A stretch of DNA of 64,000 nucleotides from Knoxdaviesia capensis. Lineage: Eukaryota; Ascomycota; Sordariomycetes; Microascales; Gondwanamycetaceae. The stretch covers positions 1,104,144-1,168,143 of the forward strand of contig LNGK01000002.1 in assembly GCA_001510575.1 (NCBI GenBank). Direction: 5' to 3'. Position numbers and translations under genes: made by a program. The notes under the pieces are model-generated. The model was not told where the DNA came from. It did not search any database and saw only the letters and a list, made by a program, of their open reading frames with translations. Positions 1 through 9,355 of this stretch are shown one piece after another. Each line of letters begins with the position of its first letter. Position 1 is the first letter of the stretch.

Positions 1-1306
1 GGTGTCTGAGGCTCGCTCTGCTGTTCCGAGAGGTAATGATCCAAAGGCCAGCACAGTGCTGGGCTTAATTGTCTTCCCTGCTGGCACAGGAGCGGTTGGA
101 TATCGTCCGAGAATGCGGGCCGTCTTCACAGACCGGCCAAACGACCCAGTGCCTCGAGTTGCTAGATGTGAGAATGCCATGCCACGGTCATCTGCCGAAA
201 CCAAAGCAGTGTGCCGAGTTCCCAGAAAGCCGAGGTGGGTGATGGCAACGCCAGGGACATGGCCGTCCACAGTTCTGGATTCGTGACTGGTTACGTTGAC
301 AGTGGAAACAGTGAGAAAAGGGCGAGTGGCACGGTTGATCTCCCACGTGAAGATGGTTCCATCTGTATGTCCCGCAGCAATGGTTGAGTGGTCTGCAGAG
401 ATTGCCAGAGCACTGACACCACCGGATTCCACAGCTACAAACACAGCAAGTTAGGTATGAACATTATTATGACCCCTTGAATTGGCGCACGTATCATACC
501 TTTAGTTCCAGACCCGATGATGAGCTTTAGATTCTGATGAAAATCAAAAAGCAACACCAGGCCTTGCGAGGTTCCGATATAGATCGAAGACCCCACGGCA
601 AGGCATGTCGGGGACCCGAAGTTCCGCCTCCCTGCCTCAGAGAACGTCTGGGTACTGAGCTTTTTTAACCGTGTCCATCGCACGACCTCCCACGGCGCAG
701 ACTGGCTTTCGGCCTCGAGCTGATCAAGTAGGAACTGTGAGTTTACGGAAGAACTCCGGCCATGGCCTAGAAGGAAGCCGGGCGATTGGATACGGGGGGA
801 AAGGGTGGGCGAGCCGGAGAAGATTCGTGATTGAAATCGGCGGTCGAATGGACGAAATGACGGCGTAGGCGAAGTTCCTGACTGCCGCAAGGCGAGGCTT
901 GGGAGGATGATGCTTCCGGGAGACGATATCATAGAGCCCTATGAACAGCAATACACATGTCGACATTAGCAGCTTTCCCTCATCCAGTTTATGGACTATC
1001 AGAGCTTACCGGCACCGATCTGGCATCATCACCAGTCGAAGCTAACGACTCAGCCGGACTTCCACCCCGCGGCGCCGCCAACGCACTGGCCGCATCATCT
1101 TCCGAGCTATACTCATCCTGGAGCTGTAAGATCTCCTTGTACCGGCTTGCAATGGCGCTGCGCGCCGTGGGCTGGTGTAGCGGGGGTCCCATCTTGACTG
1201 AGCTTGACGGATCGATGTCGTGGCTGGACGCCTCTCCGGGCGATTGAGCCTCCGGAGACTCGGCGCCGGCCTCTTCAGCCGGCATCGTGGTGGATTTGTC
1301 GGTCAT
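1..1306 (-). CDS. VPS8: Vps8, CORVET tethering subunit (5' part, runs off window start)
   Basis: Vps8 is the membrane-tethering subunit of CORVET, which acts with Rab5/Vps21 on early endosomes. The gene reads leftwards in three exons: 1306-1010, 938-500 and 434 to beyond base 1. The introns have GTAAGC and GTATGA donors, and all three exons join in frame to give 390 codons. The first ~100 residues are an acidic, low-complexity leader. After it comes the family block with PWEVVRWTRL, the repeat-like FGSPTCLAVGSSIYIGTSQG and, past the second intron, AVESGGVSALAIS followed by AAGHTDGTIFTWE, which is the start of the N-terminal WD40-like propeller. The C-terminal RING region lies outside the window. 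The ATG at 1306 was chosen because it opens the only long frame that splices into the propeller. It shares a ~530-bp divergent promoter with the next gene. The identification rests on remembered family motifs. Confidence 0.85.
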
Positions 1307-1836
1307 CGTCGACCAGGAGCCATTATGTACGCAACTGGTTGCTTAAGTGTTGAGAGAGAAGCGATCGTGAATGGCTGGCAAGAATGACGTGGGTATATGA
1401 GAACTCTTGCTTAGAAACTATGATTGATTACCGAAAATCCACCAAATCCAGATATATATTCGATTGCAATCGCTACCAAACATTTAGAGTCGTTGAGTCG
1501 TTGAGAAAATCCGCAAATGCCGGGGCTGGGTGGACGTGAATTGAATTGAATGAATGCACGAACTTTTGAACCATGCGAAGCTATGACGAACTACAGGGAA
1601 GAAGCAACCGACCTTCCACTATCTGCTATCAACGGTTTACCCGCCATTTATCCACCCAACTTTGACCTTGGAATTTTCCGGATCACCACCAACCCTCAAC
1701 AGCAAATTGTAGCTTTCAACAACCACAAAGTTCCTGATTTATTATCTTGCAAAGCAAACGGAGCGATCGTTTATCTCTCCACCACGGAGGGTATTACAAA
1801 GGACCTTTACCGACTTTCGACATAGTCGTTCCCACA
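1307..1836. promoter_or_regulatory. Divergent promoter between VPS8 and the GPALPP gene
   Basis: A 530-bp spacer separates two divergent starts and must hold both promoters. It contains a perfect short tandem repeat of the word GAGTCGTT around 1488-1504. The 3' part (1610-1835) is CT/CA-rich on the + strand, as expected for a leader of the rightward gene. A short open frame from 1550 to 1825 overlaps the leader and looks fortuitous. Confidence 0.5.
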
Positions 1837-2766
1837 ATGGCGTCAATGGGCCCCCAACTTCCTCCACATCTGACGAAGCGCAAGCGAGACTCCGACGATG
1901 AAGACAGCGACACTGGCCCCCGACCAGCTAAGGCTGCTGCTTTCACGAGCTCCCGGGATGTCAACGAAATCCAACTACATGATTCCGCTTCCGAGAGTGA
2001 CGATGACTACGCTCCCCAGCGCCCGTCCCCCGCCCCCAAAACCACCGCTCCCTCTCCATCACCTGCGCGCGCGGCCCGCTTAGCTTCTCCTCCGCGAAGT
2101 CGGCCCGCAATCGGCCCATCATTACCGCCAACCACACACTCCGATAGCGAATCGGACGACTACGGCCCAGCACTGCCCACGGCCGCTGAACTTGCCGCGC
2201 CGCGCCGCGCCATGCCAACTACCGTCGTCGAAGCTCCATCAACGGCGCCGCAACGCGACGAGTGGATGCTCGCCCCACCCAGTGCCGCCGGCCCGCGCGT
2301 TCAAGACACCACCAAGCTGAAGAGCCGCGGCTTTGCCACCGGCCGTAGTGCCGGCACGAAAGGCGCCGGCGTATCGGCCATCTGGACGGAGACTCCCGAG
2401 CAGAAACGCAAGCGGCTGGAAGATGCCGTGTTGGGCCGTGCGGCAGCTGAGCCAGCTTCCGGCCTCGAGCAAGCACGCGCACGTGGATCGGGCGCATCGG
2501 CATCCACGGCAGAGGAAGACAACCGAAGGCGGGAGCGTATCGAGGCACAACGAGGACCTAGCTTGCTAGAGGAGCGGCGGGCGGCGAAACAGGCCGGGCG
2601 AGATGGCCCGAAGCGCAAGGAGGAGGAGGACGACCCGAGCCAGCGGGCGTTTGATATTCAGAAAGATATGGCGCTAGGGGGGCGGCTAGGGCACACACAG
2701 CAAAAGGACATGCTCAAGCGAGCCGGAAATTTTGGCGATAGGTTTCAGAAAGGTTCCTTCCTATAG
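1837..2766 (+). CDS. GPALPP-motif protein (DUF3752), probable nuclear/spliceosome-associated factor
   Basis: Single exon of 309 residues. Three copies of the diagnostic GPxLPP-type motif are visible: GPQLPP at residues 5-10, GPSLPP near 94 and GPALPT near 114. They are separated by acidic serine-rich stretches (DSDDEDSD, SESDDDY, SESDDYG). The C-terminal half matches the DUF3752 pattern: a DEWML segment, then LKSRGFATG, an IWTETPEQKRKR helix, and the closing FDIQKDM...GDRFQKGSFL block. Proteins of this family (GPALPP1 in animals) are poorly characterised nuclear proteins, and a link to splicing is only suggested. The frame is open upstream to 1747, but the ATG at 1837 begins the recognisable N-terminus; an ATG at 1849 is a possible alternative. 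It converges on the RING gene downstream. Confidence 0.85.
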   Translation: MASMGPQLPPHLTKRKRDSDDEDSDTGPRPAKAAAFTSSRDVNEIQLHDSASESDDDYAPQRPSPAPKTTAPSPSPARAARLASPPRSRPAIGPSLPPTTHSDSESDDYGPALPTAAELAAPRRAMPTTVVEAPSTAPQRDEWMLAPPSAAGPRVQDTTKLKSRGFATGRSAGTKGAGVSAIWTETPEQKRKRLEDAVLGRAAAEPASGLEQARARGSGASASTAEEDNRRRERIEAQRGPSLLEERRAAKQAGRDGPKRKEEEDDPSQRAFDIQKDMALGGRLGHTQQKDMLKRAGNFGDRFQKGSFL

Positions 2767-3654
2767 AACTCATATGCTACTACTTGTTCTCTTCTGATCT
2801 TATGTCTCTAACATGTTATAACCCTCTTATTATGTTCCTCTAATAGGTATCTAACCCACTATGAGACATATAAAACGGTCTTAGAGAAATATAACCTACG
2901 AATAAGTGGTGATTCTTAAGAAGTGAAATGCTTTAGTGATTGAGACTTGTATCATCATATACTAAATAAACTCAGACTATACACCCAACCCACTTAAAAA
3001 AAAGGAATACCAAATAGTATCTATTGGCCAGCCAGATAGGAAGTAAATACCTCTCTAACCCTCTGGTTCAGATATTCTGAATGATAGATATCCAGTAATA
3101 TCAAACTATAGCTGCTGAAAACAAAGAGACATAAAAACCACTCCAGCTATACAAGTTCCATCAACCCGCTAAAAAACCATAGTGCTTTACAGAACGAACA
3201 AAGTAGCACACCCAAAGATGTTTATGGAACAAATAGAAAAAGAAAAAGAAAATCAAAAACAAAAGAAAGAGTGAACTATATGCATAAATGAAAGCAAAAC
3301 AAAAAACCATTCCAATACTAGCTCTAGATCATATCAGAGACGCCATATGGTTTGGTAATGAACTTGTTTGACCAAGTAATCCAGTATATGTAAATGGAGG
3401 GAGTAGAGAGAGAGAGAGGGAGAGAGGGAGAGAGAAGAAGAAGAAACAAAGATAGATACTGAGGAAGAGAAGTACATGTCTGTTGGTGAGCAAGGGGATC
3501 TCTAGAGAGATGTGGATAACGGGGATCAGGGAACAGAGCCCATATGTTATCATCATTTTCATACTGGCTATTCCAGTGAGTTTAAAGGAAGGAAAAAGGG
3601 GCATGAATGTAGTGGTATGAGATACAAGCAGGGGGAGGGAGGAACTAGCATCTA
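2767..3654. other. Convergent intergenic region, AT-rich 3' ends
   Basis: 888 bp between the stop of the GPALPP gene and the stop of the RING gene. It is AT-rich, with no supported coding sequence. A GA-rich microsatellite runs from about 3403 to 3440 and lies in the 3' flank of the RING gene. Presumably the stretch holds both polyadenylation regions. Confidence 0.6.
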
Positions 3655-5352
3655 TCACCGTGCAGGAGGGTCGACGGGTCTAACGCCAGCTTCAAGGTGC
3701 GATGGAGTGACCTCGGCGATAGCACCCGAAGCCGTGGGAGTCTGGGCGGAAGCACCGGCAGCAGGTTGGGGCTGCTGGCCTGACGACCCAGGGAGGATCC
3801 GGCGCCATGACGAGAAAACCGAGGGTCTCGTAGGCTGGGCAGAGCCCGAGATCGCGGCTGGGCTTTGAGCTTGACCGGCGGGAGAGCGCACGGACTGGGG
3901 CGATCGCACCGATGTCATGCCTGGGACAGCTTCCATAGAGGCACCACCGGTAAGCATGCCTCGACCAAAGGGACCGGTAATGATCGGGGGCGGAGCACGA
4001 TCACGGCGCATTCTGTAAGCGCGGGACGAGCGACCACCCGTTCTCGATCGAGGGGAGGTCGGCGCGCCTTCGGGGCGAGGCTTGGGAATATAGTAATCGG
4101 CCTTGCACAGCGGGCAGCATGCACGGCGACTTGTTAGCCAGGGATCGAGGCAACCGGCATGGAAGGCGTGTCCACAGGTCAATCCACGAATGTCGTCGTC
4201 GTCGTCGAGAGTGTCGATGCAAATGGCGCAAGAATCGCCAGCAGTGGCGATGCACTCTGGCGGAAGAGCGGCATCAATGTGCTCATCGTCATCATCATCA
4301 TCATCGTCGTCGTCGCTGCTGGACGCACGCTTGGTGGATTGGCTGGTAGGCTCGATCTGAGATTGCGTTTCCGAGGCCAGAGCAGGCGTGACAGACTGGC
4401 CAGTAGTGTTCTTGCCGGCAGATTCGGGGCCCTTAAGGACTGCGGCAGGCGGACGCGAGATGGGCTTAAAGTCTGACGAGACAGTGACGGTGGGAGTCTT
4501 CTTGGACGCGGCATCGAGAGACGGGGTCGAGGAGGGAGACGGAGGGCTACCGGCGGGCTTGTCGGTGGGGGCTTCAGTGGCGTTAACAGATTGGATTTGC
4601 ACGACGGGCGTGTTGGTAGGATCGGGTTTGTCGACACCGTGGCTGCTATTAGGGCGGCTAGTGGGAGAGGTGACACCGCCTTCAGTGGGCAGACCGGCGC
4701 GAGCTCGCTCGGAAACCCAAGTCTTGTACTTCATCAGTGGAAATTTGTCATTCACCTCGTCCATGGTCATCAGCTTCTTCTCGCGACGGCGGCGATGGGG
4801 GCGCTGCATGTTTTGGAGGGCAACCGGGTCGCCCTCCTCAGCCAGGCGCAACTGGCGATTGCGAGCATTATATCGGAAGCAGTACTTGACGCCAACGATG
4901 ATCCTATGAAGGAAAAAGAAAAAAAAAAGGGGGGGAGCCGAGATTAGCCACAAGAACACGCCGACGCAGACAAACATATATAAGTGAAGGGCGAAACACC
5001 CTGCCCGGAAGTCGAAAAAAGCGAAAAGGAGAGAGACTAACCAGAGATTCGTGAAGACGACTCCGAAGCCCAAGGCGACGAAGAAGAGGAGTGGCGACGT
5101 GCTGTTACGGTCCTGGGTGTCGCTACGGGGCGGCACTGTAGGGGTCGGAGTGGGGAGGAGAGTCGGCGAAGGTTCGGACGACACGGTCGACGAGGGTGCT
5201 GAGGACTCGATACTTGTGGAGAAGGTCTCGGTAGGGAGGGCCGAGGGCGATTCGGTGATGCTGGGAGTAGTTTCTTGCCGGGCCTGGATCTCGACGGCGG
5301 CCTGAACCAGAACGTTGGCAGCGCGGACCACCAGTTTCTCGTAGGTGTCCAT
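3655..5352 (-). CDS. Membrane-anchored RING-H2 E3 ubiquitin ligase candidate
   Basis: Two exons, 5352-5042 and 4903-3655, joined across a 138-bp intron (GTTAGT..CATAG) give 519 residues. The intron sequence is open in frame and would otherwise encode a spurious hydrophobic run. Residues 30-80 are Ser/Thr/Pro-rich, suggesting an extracytoplasmic O-glycosylated segment. One transmembrane helix spans about 85-113 (SPLLFFVALGFGVVF, continuing as IIVGV after the splice). A basic patch (RPHRRRREKK) follows on the cytosolic side. A RING-H2 finger lies at about 329-372: CAIC, then CGHAFHAGC, then CPLC, with H in the fourth and fifth ligand positions. It is preceded by a run of about 10 Asp. The tail is Pro/Ser/Arg-rich. 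The architecture matches fungal TM-RING ligases of secretory or vacuolar membranes. The substrate is unknown, and I do not recognise a named orthologue. Confidence 0.82.
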   Translation of the reverse strand: MDTYEKLVVRAANVLVQAAVEIQARQETTPSITESPSALPTETFSTSIESSAPSSTVSSEPSPTLLPTPTPTVPPRSDTQDRNSTSPLLFFVALGFGVVFTNLWLVSLLFAFFDFRAGCFALHLYMFVCVGVFLWLISAPPLFFFFFLHRIIVGVKYCFRYNARNRQLRLAEEGDPVALQNMQRPHRRRREKKLMTMDEVNDKFPLMKYKTWVSERARAGLPTEGGVTSPTSRPNSSHGVDKPDPTNTPVVQIQSVNATEAPTDKPAGSPPSPSSTPSLDAASKKTPTVTVSSDFKPISRPPAAVLKGPESAGKNTTGQSVTPALASETQSQIEPTSQSTKRASSSDDDDDDDDDDEHIDAALPPECIATAGDSCAICIDTLDDDDDIRGLTCGHAFHAGCLDPWLTSRRACCPLCKADYYIPKPRPEGAPTSPRSRTGGRSSRAYRMRRDRAPPPIITGPFGRGMLTGGASMEAVPGMTSVRSPQSVRSPAGQAQSPAAISGSAQPTRPSVFSSWRRILPGSSGQQPQPAAGASAQTPTASGAIAEVTPSHLEAGVRPVDPPAR

Positions 5353-6354
5353 TTTGGCTGAGGAGAAGGTTCGAGGCCAGTGATTACGTGACTTTTTGGA
5401 GGAGTTGGCGAGGGTCTCAGGCGGAGGAATGTGGGAGAGGAAGAAAAGGGCCGGATGAGACAGGAGGAGGAAGAAGAGGGCAAAAGAGAGGGTGACCTAT
5501 ATTGGGTGTCGAGGGTCGAACACAGGGAAGGAAACGAGGAACGGAGAGAGCCTGTCAGTTGCTGTTATTGCAAGCTGGAGACGGTTGAGCACATTGAAGC
5601 TGTGCAGGAGATAGAGCCACAGTTTTCTGCTGTGGCTAGATCAGTGCGGCAGACATTGACAATGATCAGATAACAGAATGCCGAGAAAGACGTCAATTTC
5701 GAGGTTTTGGAGAGGAATGGAGTCGCCAGGAGTATGTCTGTGGAATACACAGAGAGGAAACAAGTTGGAGACCTTTTTTTTACTTAAAAAAAAAAAGAAG
5801 AAAAAGGAAAAGGATTTTGGTGGTACAAGATCGCAGGCTCGCCGCGCTATTTCGTTCCCGAAGTAAAACAAAAATATAAAAAAAGCGGCCAGCGAGGAGA
5901 GGCGTTCGTTTTACGGTTGAAAAGGAAGAAAAAGCAAGATTGACTTATCGTAACCGAGTCGTGGCGGCTATTTTGTCCTTAGGATGAGGAAAAAAGGCGA
6001 AGAAAAAACAAAACCAGGTGTGATTTTGTGACAAGGGAAAATGAAGGTTACGATGCCAAAGAGAGGGAAAAAAAAAAACCCTTGAGTGGAAAAGGATAAA
6101 GGAAAAAGATTATGGGGGAGGGGAAAGAGAGGAAAAGAGCGGAACGGAGAGAAAAACCAAAGAAGGAAAAGATAAGGGACGAGTGAATATAGTGTGTTAC
6201 CGAATTTAGTGGCTGGGTCAAGCTAAGAAGAATCAGAAGGTCGGAAAGAACGATGAAAGGAAAGAAAGTGGAAAGAAGCACCACAAAAAAAAAGGAGAGC
6301 AAGAAAGAGGAAGGAAAGAAAGAAAGAAAGGAGGACGTAATCAGATAGATAGAG

Positions 6355-6400
<46 letters not shown>

Positions 6401-8544
6401 AAGAAAAGGAACCGGCCAGGTTTGCCTATAGGATCGTGAAGTATGGAGAAACCTTTCGAAGTCGGAATAGGTATTTCCAAGGCACTGAAAGAAAAGCTAG
6501 GAAGCGATGTTTTTTGAAGTCCACACTTGTAAAGGGAAAGTCACGGTGACCTTATCTCCCCCCGTCCTGTGATAGAAGTCTGAAGTATGCGAAACTTTAC
6601 AACCCACAACGAAAAGAAAAAACAGCGAAGGTTCCCCGAAACGGAGCATGTAAATTGCAGGGGCCAGTGTGTACTTGGTACAAGGGATTTTGCCTATGGT
6701 TGTGACTGGGAAGGACGTAGTCAGTACTTAGTGCGTGGTTGTGTGAGTGGAGAGAAGAGAACCAGAGCGCTAAAAGGTCAGCAAACGCAGCATTATCACC
6801 AGAAGTTCTTCCATTGGATCCCAACAGCAGGACACACTAAACTCCGTCAGGCACCTGGCTGCGAACTGCCAAGATGTGTCGGGACGTACGTGTTGTTGCA
6901 ACCGTTGTCGTAAACTCGGTTCAATGAAGAAAAGCCCGTGCTAAAGTCAATACAAGGTCTATTGGAAGGGCGGCTTATAGCTCACTTAAAGCGTCTAACC
7001 GCCGCTCACCAGCCTTCTCATTTCACTTCAAGCTGTGACTATGAGTGAACCTTGTCGATAGTGAGTGACATTACAGTACTATACTTACTCTTACCGACAA
7101 CACTGTGTTGTGTCCGGACGACAGAGTTTGCAGTATTACATGATCTATCAACAGGGCCTAGCCGATCAACAACTGAGATCATGGACCTACAGTACTGTGC
7201 TGTCGTTCCGTCGACCGAGTCCCGCTGTCCGAAAAAAAGAGAGGAACAAAGAAGGACGCTGGAACGTGGCAATACCGTCCGTCGAGTAGATCGGTTCTCC
7301 TCAAGCCTGTCATACTATCATCTGCTATGTACTGAACTTCCTTCCTCGCGCCACGGCCTTCATTCCAGGTGTCATGGAACTGGCTATCCGCCAAACGGGG
7401 AAACAGGCATGTGTGTGGTCCGACATTACTGTAACGGGACAATCTCAATCAAGGGCTCTACAGTGGAGGCAGTCCATATGAAGCTGATTGAAAGGACTGT
7501 ACTGTAATGCCGCCTATGCGTAATGATGCTCCATTTTCGGTTGGCTCGTATTGGGGCATGCGATCAGTGCATTAGCTACCTACTGTACATAGTAGATACA
7601 ACGTCAATATGGTGGCGTGTACATATGTAGTTGGGTAGAAAGACCATGAACTGTGGCAGGTATGTGATGTGGCCTGAACTGAAGAGTATTACCAGTATGC
7701 AAGTAAATGCTTCCGATCACCACACACAGACAGTCTCACTCACTTTCTGGCACATACCAAGCTTAAAAAGAAAAATCGGGTGTGACCGACTATATTGCGA
7801 TGCAATCGGAGGGTTGTGTTTCTCTTACAATCATTTCCCTTTCATTCTTCCATGGGTGGTACAATTTTAAGACATCCCAAATCTTGGCTTGGTTCACAAT
7901 CGGGAGGGAACTGCGTGCGTACATAGTAACAAAGTTAACGTGTTAAGTACGGAGCAAAGGAAGGTCTCGTCATAGGGATGAAAAAGGTCCATGGCTTGTG
8001 ACTCTGTACAGGAATATCAAATCCGTCTTAGCTACTGATTCCCTCCTCCCTTGGTCTTCGCATCCCGTTTCAGCGATGTCGTTACCCGTTACTCTATCTG
8101 CAGATATTCCTTCCTCCAATACAATACCCAGGACTCGTATACACACATAACTTCTTATACGAGAGAAGAGACTATGTAACGTACTGACTTTTTGACAAAC
8201 CAACTCCTTTTCACCCTGTCAGACGTCGCGGAATGAATGGCTGTTGTGTGGCAGAGGACAGAAAGTTATGGTGCGGTACTGCACTGCTCCGCCACAATCG
8301 AAGTTCGCAATGTGTGAGATCTCCAGACAGGACCAGCCTCAGCCAACAAAACCTCGCCGAAAAGCCCATGTTCAGTCTGAGCTGGAAACCTGGACTTTTC
8401 CGTTTTTCTCGGGGTGTTTGGCTCTCGCCGCCCTACCAAGAAGAGGGATCTTCTCGCCCTTCTTCTCCGTCCCATATCTCTTTGGAGTAGGGCCTCCCCC
8501 CATCCCCTCCTCTCCTTTGAACAAGGGGGAACACAACAGGTTGA
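5353..8544. other. Gene-free region upstream of the RING gene, with purine-rich leader
   Basis: About 3.2 kb with no supportable gene. From ~5400 to 6480 the + strand is strongly purine-rich (GGAAAGAAAG-type), which is CT-rich on the RING gene's strand and fits a promoter/leader; a long GA microsatellite sits inside it. From ~7000 to 8540 composition becomes balanced, with scattered copies of TACAGTAC/GTACTGTAC. Open frames here (for example 7052-7507 +) show no family resemblance or codon pattern that I can support. Confidence 0.55.
6358..6399. repeat. (GA)n microsatellite
   Basis: About 20 uninterrupted GA units inside the purine-rich upstream region of the RING gene. Confidence 0.95.
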
Positions 8545-8643
8545 TACTCGTGCCACGCCCCACTTATCTGGTTCACTCTACGAGCGCACCATCTAAAGAT
8601 GGTGCTCATCAGCAATGTTGCCAAATCACCAATGTTGCCAGTG
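8545..8643 (+). repeat. Left terminal inverted repeat of the MITE
   Basis: 99 bp, matching the right arm in inverted orientation. It contains the small palindrome near 8586-8605. Confidence 0.85.
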
Positions 8644-8644
8644 T

Positions 8645-8999
8645 AGCTATGCTACTAAAAACCCCTTCTTCTGATAGCGAAATCTCGCGCAACTTACGAG
8701 ATAGACATTTGAGGGTTAGCTAAATAGAAGCGTATAGCCTCTTAGAGTCGACGTTTAGTAAATATAGTTAATAGGAATTTTATAGAAAAAGATATAAATT
8801 ATTTTCGAATATGGTGATAGTTGAATAGGGGTTTTTTAGAAAAATTGGTGCACTGGCAACATTGGTGATCTGGCAACATTGCTGATGAGCACCATCTTTA
8901 GATGGTGCGCTCGTAGAGTGAACCAGATAAGTGGGGCGTGGCACGAGTAAGTGCTGTACAGTACATACTTCGACCTCGCATATGTTTTCCAGTGACAAA
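8645..8999 (+). repeat. First copy of a 355-bp exact direct repeat flanking an N
   Basis: These 355 bases recur without visible change at 9001-9355, an offset of exactly 356. The copy starts inside the MITE centre and ends just outside its right arm, so its borders do not match the element ends. Confidence 0.9.
8851..8949 (-). repeat. Right terminal inverted repeat of the MITE
   Basis: Inverted counterpart of 8545-8643. The same arm recurs at 9205-9303 inside the duplicated segment after the N. Confidence 0.85.
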
Positions 9000-9000
9000 N
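9000..9000. other. Single N: assembly join
   Basis: The only ambiguous base in the window. It lies precisely between two identical 355-bp segments, the pattern left when two overlapping contig ends are joined by a gap character instead of being merged. Confidence 0.9.
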
Positions 9001-9355
9001 AGCTATGCTACTAAAAACCCCTTCTTCTGATAGCGAAATCTCGCGCAACTTACGAGATAGACATTTGAGGGTTAGCTAAATAGAAGCGTATAGCCTCTTA
9101 GAGTCGACGTTTAGTAAATATAGTTAATAGGAATTTTATAGAAAAAGATATAAATTATTTTCGAATATGGTGATAGTTGAATAGGGGTTTTTTAGAAAAA
9201 TTGGTGCACTGGCAACATTGGTGATCTGGCAACATTGCTGATGAGCACCATCTTTAGATGGTGCGCTCGTAGAGTGAACCAGATAAGTGGGGCGTGGCAC
9301 GAGTAAGTGCTGTACAGTACATACTTCGACCTCGCATATGTTTTCCAGTGACAAA
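9001..9355 (+). repeat. Second copy of the 355-bp repeat (probably an assembly artefact)
   Basis: Identical to 8645-8999. It contains a truncated MITE (centre plus right arm at 9205-9303) without the left arm, which a real transposition would not produce. Confidence 0.9.

Larger units (their letters stand above)
8545..8949. mobile_element. 405-bp MITE with 99-bp terminal inverted repeats, TA-bounded
   Basis: A non-autonomous DNA-transposon-like element. Its left arm (8545-8643) and right arm (8851-8949) are reverse complements over 99 bp, with one mismatch visible: A at the left against G at the right-arm equivalent. Both termini read TACTCGTGCCACGCCCC from the outside inward, so the element is bounded by TA on each side, as expected for a Tc1/mariner-type TA target. 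Each arm carries an internal palindrome (GCACCATC..GATGGTGC) and two near-copies of CACCAATGTTGCC. The ~207-bp centre is AT-rich and has no transposase frame. The parent autonomous element is not in this window. Confidence 0.85.

Noticed and set aside
4904..5041. Hydrophobic Cys/Phe-rich segment inside the RING protein frame
   Set aside because: It is an in-frame 138-bp intron with GT..AG borders. Splicing restores a continuous transmembrane helix, so it was removed from the protein.
7052..7507. 151-codon open frame
   Set aside because: No domain, and overlapping frames on both strands are equally open.
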